A stretch of DNA of 64,000 bases, from contig OZ017750.1 in NCBI GenBank assembly GCA_963969365.1, forward strand, positions 3,410,001 to 3,474,000, read 5' to 3'. A program made the position numbers and the translations under genes. Of the stretch, positions 56,801-64,000 are shown piece by piece; the first letter of the stretch is position 1, and every line of letters begins with the position of its first letter. Source of the stretch: Asterochloris sp. CNOR1. Taxonomy: Eukaryota > Chlorophyta > Trebouxiophyceae > Trebouxiales > Trebouxiaceae. The notes below the pieces were generated by a model. That model saw only the letters and a list, made by a program, of their open reading frames with translations. It did no database searches and was not told where the DNA came from.

Positions 56801-59800
56801 ACGGCGCAACCAGGGAGGCTGTGGAGACGCTGCGGCCGGCCAGCCGCACTGTGGGCTTTGCAGCGCCTGCGGGGGCCGTGGACTCGCGGCAGCCTGGTGC
56901 TGCAGGTGGTGTCCAGCAGGCTCAGGTGGGTCTTTGGGCAGTTGTGCTCTGTGCTATGCTCAGCCCTCGTGGTAAGCTGCCAGCGCAGGAATGCCCCCTG
57001 CCTGCGTCGTTGTAAACTTGACATTCTGCTGACGAGATTTAGACATATCTCTTGGCCAGACTTTCAAGCTGGCAGGATCCATGACATGCAGGCTGGCAAG
57101 GGACAAGCAGAACAGGGCCACCTGAAGCCGCAGGCCCCTCTGAGCCCAGACGCAAAGCTCATCCCCAGCAGGCCAGGCAGCGCTAAGAAGTGCCTGTTCC
57201 CAGAAGGTAGGCTCGACACCGCGTGTCGCAGGCCACTCAGCTTCCTGTGAGTCCAGCTCATGCTGAGCCTGTTTCATGCACCTGCTCCCCTCATGTGGGA
57301 GTCAGCCTGAGACCAGTCGTAGACTGCCTCAGCAACTGCTGTTAGTTCTCCACCAGTTCTACATGCAGGGCCAGGGGAGCCGGCGGAGGCACTGATTGCG
57401 AGTTGGTCCAGGAAGGCGAGTGGTGATGGCAGCAGGGACCGTTCCAGGTCTCCCACTCAGGTGGGCCTGCCTTGTTCTGGTGGAAGCGTGCAGTCAGCCC
57501 CCATACCTGCAGAGTGCAGGCCACAGCATGAGCCACATGCTGACGCTGTTTGGTAGTATACTGGGGGATCGTAGCACAATCAGGGTGGGGCTGACCATTC
57601 GCTGGTGCTTTTCTGGCGTGCCGCGCCACACGCAGTTTGCCTGCGGCGAGGCCCTTGCATGCCCTCTGTCAGCATCAGACATGCCTCCCGTGCATTGAGC
57701 GCTCCTCTGCTCATGCCATATCATGTTGTGCATCTTGTCAGGTGGCCCATGTGCCCTGACTCCCTGAGCCTTGTGGTGCTGCTGCAGGTTGGGTACGGTC
57801 CCTCAGAGCGCGCTTCCCAGCGCCTCATGGCCAGCTGGGCGGAGCCCAACGGTGTGGCCAGCCGCAGCCAGTCTGCCGTGCAGGGGTCTTCCAAGACCAG
57901 TCCCTGGGTGCAGGACCGACCTCTCAGCCCCAGGGTGAGTGGAGCTTTGGAGCCTGCAGAGCGATTCTGCATCACAAACAGGCCTTGTGCCCCCTGCCCA
58001 GGGTGCAGTGTGATGTGCATGGTCCACTTTGAACTGGCTTGAGTTTCTTGCGCCAGGGGACGACAAGTGTTGACTCGGCTTGCAACCCAGCTCAGCTGTG
58101 TTGATGCCAGACTCTGCAAGGTATACGCAGCCATCCCGGTCGTGCGCTGCAGGCTGAGAGCACTCAGGCGGATGCAGCGGCTCCAGCGGAAAAGGGTGTC
58201 AACCTGTACACCAATGAGGTGTTCAACCTGCAGGCATCCCCGCAGCGACCTGCTGCAGTGCCCCAGGCAGGACTTGCTGCCTCTGGGTGGGGTAGATTTG
58301 CCATGACAGGCCGGGCAAAGGCAGGCAAGTATCCTGCCTCTTGGAGGCTGCATCGCTACTGCTTCAATGTGCAATAGCTCTTCTTGGATATTATCTTTCA
58401 TCAATGTATCCCTGCAGCTCTGCAGTCAGGCCTGCACAGGGCGCTTGTCGCATGGCTAATGGCTGCCCAGGTTTCAAGGTGCGTAGCATTCAGGATAGAG
58501 GTTTGAGAGGTCTTCAGGCATAAGCTGAGAAGATCACCGTCCTGTCTGCAGGGAGACAGGATGTTGGTGCTGAGGGGCCAGTGCTGCCAGCCAGAGCAGC
58601 ATCCAAGCCTGCTGGGGAGGAACAGGTCTGTCTGTGTACTGAGAGCTTGTCTTGTCAGTCTGGTACTGGCTGACGGGCCTGTTGTTGGCATCTCTAAGAA
58701 CCTGCAACCTGTGTGAGGGCAGGAGGTGCGCCAATCACAAGCACACAACACACTTGCAGCCCAAGGGCCTGGCCAGCTCCATGCCAGCCCAGGCATCGTC
58801 AGGACCCTGCAAACAGTCCCTAGCGCCATATGTGAGGCCTGCTGCAGAACACAGCCCAAGCGTCATCAATTTTTTCGATTACTCTGCAGTGTTCATGGCC
58901 CAGGCAATGTCAAAATCACGCAGACGGTTTCCCTGTAACCCAGTTGAAGCCTGCTGCAGGGCGTCACTGGAGAGAGCTCAGAGGAGAGCATGATTGAGCT
59001 ACCAGTGGAGGGTGCTGGCCATGCCCTGGGGTCAAGCGCAACCGCCCCCCCACTGCCCCTCAGCATGATGCAGGGCATCGCCAAGTCGCAGCCGTTCATC
59101 CTAGCCGTCGGCGGGCCGGTGAGGCCCATTTCTGCATTTCGCCTGCGCGATTTTCAGGTGTCTTTGGCAGAAGATGCGCTGGCATTGTAATCTCATCAGA
59201 GTGTGATTCCATCACAGGGCCCCTGCAGCCCAGTTGCTCAGCGCAGTATGGCGTCCTTCTTGTGACCGGCCAACATCTCTGCCAGTCCTCATTGTGATGG
59301 GCCAGGTCAAACACCAGGGCATCGCGGGTGCTGGTGCGACCTGAGACGACCAGGACACCCAGGTCAGAGCCCTCCAGGGGCTGAGAGTAGAGTTGCCTCA
59401 CACTGCTGAGGTCCAACAGGCTTCTTCACCTCCCTGCAGGTGTTAGTTTGTCGCCATCTAAGAGCAAAGCTGCACCACACTGTGCTGGGTTGGACTGTTC
59501 TGGACTGCGCACCTGCAGGTGTTGCAGAGCCAGGCGCCGGCTGACAGGAGTGAGGCAGCAGGGGAGGAGGAACCCGAGGCCCCAGAGCGGGAGGTGTCCT
59601 TCGCCTCCATCGCTGCAGGCGGGAACAGTGTACCCTTTGCAGGGTTTGCGCCGCCGGTCAATCCAGCACCCAAGCGGCCGCCGCGGCAGCCAGCAGGTCT
59701 GGGACCACCGCCTGCTTCGTGTTTTGCATGCGCGTGATGCTGAGCGCGCTTTCCAACCGGGCGTGTTGCACCATGCTTTGTCGGAGCATTGCAGCGTTCG

Positions 59801-61959
59801 TGACTTGAGGCAGTGACTTTGGGCATGACAGCTTTGCTTTATTCCAAAGAATGGCCCCCACACTGCATTGACTGCGTGCTGTGGCTGCAGCACAGCTGTG
59901 GGCATGAACACCTGACTCCCCATGCTGTGCTGCACTGACTGCCGGGGCAACTGCCACATCTGCAGGGGGCAGCGACAGGGTAGGCAGCAGCAGCGTGAGC
60001 TCCCGAGGAAGCGCCGCCACCGCCACCCTGGGACCAGCACAGTCCAGGGGCTCAGGTCTGTTCCCGGCCCTCTGCCCTCTGCACCTGTTTTGCAAGCAGA
60101 TACGCATTGGAAGGCTAGGCCGACAGCTCACCCCCCTCCTGCTGCACATGCTGGGCAGTGGGCGGTTGGGGAGGGGAAGGTGGGGGGGTTGTGGCAGCCC
60201 ATGAGTGTCATCTTTGAGGTGCACGGCAGCACAGAGCGTGCACCAGTGCCCCACATGGAAGCTGCCACACTCGCACGATATGCATGTAGCATGTGGCCTG
60301 CCAGCGGCTGGCCTCTAGACTCCTCACCACTGTCTGCCTGCAGGTCGTACGACCCTTATCGAAATGGACAGGCCTCGAGCCCAGCAGGGCTCAGGTGGGC
60401 GGCCTTTGAACCGGGTGCCCAAGATAGACCTCACGCGGGTGCCCCTGAACGAGAGGGAGGCGCGGGAGCAGATGGCCGTGGTCAGCACCAGCTCCTTTGG
60501 GAAACTGCTGATCAAAAGCAAGAGCCGCCAGAATAAGTGAGGCGCAGGGTATGCCGGGCACCTGCTGTCAACATCAGACTTTCCCAGCTGGCTGGTCTAA
60601 CGCCGCAGTTGTGCCTTGATTGGTTGCAGCAGCCACCAAGTGTCTGCTTCCCTGATTTGCACCCAGCACCTGCTTTTCTTCTTCTGTTGAGCTGCTCGCT
60701 TCTGCAGCACAGTCATGATACAGCTTGTCTGCAAGGGGACAGCCGACATGGCAGCACCTGGCGGCCCAGGTACATCGCCTGCCACCTCTTTGCTGAGCGC
60801 CTTGCCCACCTCTGCCACCTCTGTCAGGCTGCCTGCTAAGCACCCTCTGCTTGCGTGGCAGATTCAGCCCGCGCGCTTCTCTGGAACAGCAGCATGGCGA
60901 CATCCTGGCTGACCTGGCCAAGATCCAGCCCCAGCGGCCGCAGGCCACCCAGAACGAGGCCAGCATGCGTAACAGCCGCAACGGGATGATGAGCGCGCGG
61001 GGGCGCCGCATGAGCACGGTTGCGGGGCTGGAGGGGATGGGCTCCTCTGCAGGTCAGCAGGGGGCCATTCTCAGAAGGGTGTGGTGGCCGAAGGGTGCAA
61101 TGCTTCAGCTTCAGGGCTGGGAGAATGGACGCCGCAACACTCAGCAGCAGACCCACTTCCAGGAGGTTGAGTTAGCCTGCAAGGTTTGTCCCTAACAGTG
61201 CTGGAGGGGGTGGGCACCCCAGCAGGTCAGCAGGGCCCCATCTGCAGGAGGTTGCACTGCCCAGCAAAGCTTCAGTCACAGGAGAGTCTGGGCAGCTGTG
61301 CAGGTCGGCAAGGGCTTCATTTTGCAAGGTATTGCACTGCCCTGTAATGCTTCAGATACGGGCAGGGAATACGGGGCCTCCACATACTGGCCGGGGACCT
61401 TGCAACAGAAGGTCACCCACACCTGCAAGGGTTCAGTCACAGGCCACAGGGGATGACCGCCACAGCAGGTCACCCGGGACCCCACTTGTAGCGAGTTGCA
61501 CTGCCTTGCAGGGCTCCAGCTGGCTGCTTGAGTCTGTGTGCAGATGTGCAGCCTGAGCCACTTTTACTGAGCAGGTCACTGCCCCACCCACGCGGCAGCG
61601 CAGGGTTGCAAGCCTCACGCTCATTGGCAGCTGCTCTGGTGATGTGCAGAGCTGCAGCCATGGCAGCATCTGTGCAGCTCAGCAGTGGGCGGGATAGAAA
61701 GCTTTCAGGGCTCAGGCAGAAATAGCAGGGGGTGACCTTGTGCATATGGGGCATCTGGGCTGCTGTCATTTGGATCAGCACGAAGGTGGGCCAGGTAATG
61801 GCTGTTGCCAATTCTGTACTCTCTCGCATGCCTTGGCTTGCAGGCAGCTCAGCCAGCGGGGTGGAGCCAGGCATGGGGACTTTCACACTACTGAACAAGC
61901 CGCTGCAGGCGCAGCACACCACAAAGGCTTTTGACCCTGCAGCTCTTAAAACTGTCTAA
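53842..61959 (+). CDS. unrecognised 1158-aa Ser/Pro/Ala-rich protein with conserved-looking C terminus
   Basis: Exons 53842-54209, 54703-54846, 55266-55705, 55928-56925, 57092-57206, 57369-57460, 57788-57934, 58153-58324, 58552-58625, 58960-59118, 59519-59696, 59966-60055, 60344-60536, 60862-61052, 61844-61959. Phases close to 3477 nt. I do not recognise the family. The N terminus has a duplicated motif (FKVMRLPRKEG, PKVMHLPRRKG) and basic Arg-rich sequence. Most of the chain is predicted disordered. Residues 927-931 are REVSF, a consensus RxVxF PP1-docking motif. The most protein-like part is the end: VPKIDLTRVPLNEREAREQM, SSFGKLLIKSKSRQNKFSPR, then GTFTLLNKPLQAQ and stop. The introns after 54846 and 58324 use GC donors (CAG|GCAAG). 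Start codon is the first ATG of the open exon; an upstream exon is possible. Confidence 0.7.
61040..61530 (+). repeat. four to five donor echoes in the last intron of the 1158-aa gene
   Basis: The real donor TCTGCAG|GTCAGCAGGG at 61052 recurs as CAG|GTCAGCAGGGCCCCAT near 61226, GTCGGCAAGGGC near 61303 and GTCACCCGGGACCCC near 61468, each followed by GTTGCACTGCCC-type sequence. Unit about 80-105 bp. Confidence 0.75.
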
Positions 61960-62402
61960 GGAAAGTGCAAGACTCCACTGAATGTTTAGGAACTGGGGGG
62001 AAGTTGAAGGCGCTCAAGACCTTATCCACTAGCATTGATTGGCCAATTGCCACCTCCGTATGTGCACCATGCATGGTCATATGACTCCATCAGTTTCGAG
62101 TGTGCACCGCATTTTTTTCATTCACGCATTGCATGTCGCCGCCCGGTTCAATAAAGTACTCCTCTTGCAACCTTGAAGGACATGTTGGTCCAAGTGAAAG
62201 ACGTCAAGCAGCCTTGAACAGTAATGGACATGGGCAAAGGCTGTGGGCACACACATCTTCTATAGCAAGCTGGGTGCTGAGTAAGGACAAAGTTTGTTTA
62301 CTTCAGGATTGTGGACACATTGACCAAAATATCAAAACATGCGCTGGTAAGCACCAACTCGCTGATAGCGGCCTGAAATCGAAAGGCCACAAGAGGATGG
62401 GA
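61960..62402. other. intergenic region between convergent genes
   Basis: Holds the 3' UTRs of the 1158-aa gene and the aminotransferase. No TGTAA signal is apparent within 200 bp of either stop, and no RNA gene is seen. Confidence 0.4.
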
Positions 62403-64000
62403 TCAGCCAAAGTTCACTTCCTTCAAGGCCTTGCTCAGCTTGTCCAGCGCTTCTGTGACCTCGCTCTCACTGATATTGAGAGGTGGCAGGAATCGCACCG
62501 TCTCACGTGCTCCTGCAGCACAATGAAACAACTGGAGCACGTGTCAAGAGGAGGAGGAGGCTGAGGCACCTTTCTTTGACATCATGCTTCCAGGATGCAG
62601 CTGCTTGGCACACAAACAGTGCTTCACAAAGCCCATCCTGCTCACCAGCTGTAAGGAGCAGCATATCATGCCGCATGGCAGCCTTGGTCAGTTCTGAGGC
62701 CACTCCGTACTTTGGCGTCATGCCACCATCCTTCCCACCAAATTCTGCCGCCACCATGAGGCCCCGGGCCCTGACATCAATGATGGGGTAATCCTTGGCC
62801 AGGTCCAGCAGCCCCTGCAGCACATCGAAGTAGACAGCTATGCCGGCAACAGAGGGACGTGCCTCTACTGTGGGGCTACACAGCTGCAGCTGAGAGCCCA
62901 ACCAAGCCTTACAGTGGGGCTACACAGCAACAGTAGATGAGAGCCCCATCAATCCCTGCTGTGGGGCTATACAGCACCAACAAATCAGAGCCCGAGCCAA
63001 CCTTGCCGTGGGATAATACATTACCAGCAGCTGGGAGCCCAACAAAGCCTTGCTGTGGGGCTAGGCATTGTCAACAGCTGCAAGTCCAACCACGCCTGCT
63101 TTTGCAGAGGCAGCACAACGCTTCTTGCATGAGGGCCACACCTCCAGCCTAGACTCACAGCAAGCAAGAGCCCTGGGAGCTGCCGTTTGCTCAGAGGCTC
63201 GCCTGCTGACTGCAGAGGCGCCGCAAGCTAAAGGTACATGACTGGCCCCAGACAGCAGGCAAGGGGTGCAGAGCTGATGAATTTGCTGTACTTGCGTCAT
63301 ATCGAACGCCCTGGGGGTGGGATCAACCTGCAAGGGCTGGGTACCCACATCAGCAGCCAAGGGGTGACCACTGACAGCAGGCCCCACGGCTGTGCTGCAC
63401 CCCACCTTGGTGAGCTGGATGCCCCGCTGCTGAGCGTTTTCCAGCATGCCATCCTCATCAATGGCGTCCAGTGTGGCGTTGGCGGCTGCGCATCCGAGAA
63501 TGCTGCCGCCATATGTGCCGCCCTGCAGCAACAACAGCGCTGTACTCTGCTGCAGATGGCACAGCTGGGGCAGAGAGCCAGCAGAGCGGCACTGCCAGCA
63601 CGGTGCACACAGTCAGGCAGCGATCGAATGCGGACATTCTGCTGGTGACTCTGCTGCATAGCATGATTGAAAAAGAAGACTGTTGGGATGCGACACCCAA
63701 CGAAGACGATCCTGCACATTGCATCAGTGCTCCTGGTGCAGATTGCTTGTTTCATTCCAAATCGGGCTGATAGTGTGCATGGAGGAGCAGGGGTAGCCTG
63801 CGCCACAGAAACAAAATCTGCCATCTCAGCTGCCTTGTGTCCCTTGGTGCATGGTGCCGCCTCCAAGCGCTGCTCATTCCTGAACATGACGACGGTACTC
63901 AGAAGACAGCGCTGCTGATGTCCAAGGGTTTAGGGTCTAGGGCCGGCCCATGCTCACCAGCATACCAGCTGTCAGGTTCTCATATATCTCCCCTGTGGCT
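62403..64000 (-). CDS. class-III PLP aminotransferase, 4-aminobutyrate aminotransferase type (3' part; 5' end beyond right edge)
   Basis: Transfers the omega-amino group of a substrate such as GABA to a keto acid, using PLP. Four exons are in the window: 63958-64000 (partial), 63406-63522, 62646-62814 and 62403-62512. Junction phases agree. The first two join to NLTAGML|GGTYGGSILGCAA, the conserved segment after the PLP lysine in class-III enzymes; the lysine exon is off the window. The third carries KDYPIIDVRARGLMVAAEFG and KYGVASELTKAA. The fourth gives ARETVRFLPPLNISESEVTE and the C terminus VNFG. These match bacterial-type GabT enzymes; alanine-glyoxylate or ornithine aminotransferase are less likely from the C-terminal motif. 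Located convergent to the 1158-aa gene. Confidence 0.88.
62865..63105 (-). repeat. five-copy, about 47-bp tandem repeat in an aminotransferase intron
   Basis: TGTGGGGCTACACAGC...GAGAGCCCAACCAAGCCTT repeats five times, ending in a diverged copy near 63060-63105. It sits between exons 62646-62814 and 63406-63522. Confidence 0.8.

Noticed and set aside
56317-57024. 235-codon minus-strand open frame
   Set aside because: Shadow of the low-complexity exon 55928-56925 on the plus strand.
58418-58470. Small exon ALQSGLHRALVAWLMAAQ in the 1158-aa gene
   Set aside because: It would put the next exon (58552-58625) in a frame that fits less well; direct joining of 58324 to 58552 keeps phase.
62865-63105. 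Regular repeats as a CRISPR-like array
   Set aside because: Units are diverged, lack unique spacers and lie inside a eukaryotic intron.

Overview
The window is eukaryotic nuclear DNA, most likely from a chlorophyte green alga (a trebouxiophyte-like genome is my best guess). The reasons are GC-rich coding sequence, genes split into many short exons with GTGAG donors and acceptors almost always ending in TGCAG, TGTAA poly(A)-type signals after two genes, a plant-type DnaJ ending in CAQQ, and a multidomain eukaryotic acetyl-CoA carboxylase. Nothing points to bacterial or organellar DNA. Exon borders below were read by eye; the reading phase closes across every junction in seven of the eight multi-exon models, and in the eighth across the three junctions that lie in the window.

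Layout. 1-14365 (-): 5' two thirds of homomeric acetyl-CoA carboxylase, running off the left edge. 14837-19639 (-): complete type-I DnaJ/HSP40, 441 aa. 19954-20927 (+): an unrecognised gene with an exact 66-bp tandem repeat, divergent from DnaJ. 22228-23464 (+): 40S ribosomal protein S15, 145 aa. 23593-37109 (-): a 26-exon KNL1/Spc105/Spc7 kinetochore scaffold, about 1643 aa. 37389-40042 (-): CCDC112-like coiled-coil protein, 508 aa. 40485-50223 (+): acidic/Ala-rich protein of about 2003 aa with a TACC-like C-terminal coiled coil. 50911-51816 (-): F-box/LRR gene that does not read in one frame. 53842-61959 (+): unrecognised 1158-aa disordered protein with an RxVxF motif. 62403-64000 (-): 3' half of a class-III aminotransferase (GABA-aminotransferase type), running off the right edge.

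Functional links. KNL1, the CCDC112-like gene and the TACC-like gene sit side by side, so a kinetochore scaffold, a presumed centriole/basal-body protein and a presumed spindle-pole protein are neighbours over about 27 kb. The others are housekeeping: fatty-acid synthesis, chaperone, ribosome and amino-acid metabolism.

The most unusual property is in the introns. Many are largely built of degenerate tandem copies (about 30-180 bp) of their own exon/intron border, so a recognisable echo of the exon end, with its splice site, recurs two to seven times inside the intron. At least fifteen introns in six genes show this. Five of about 102 introns I traced also use a GC donor (CAG|GCAAG type), forced by reading frame.
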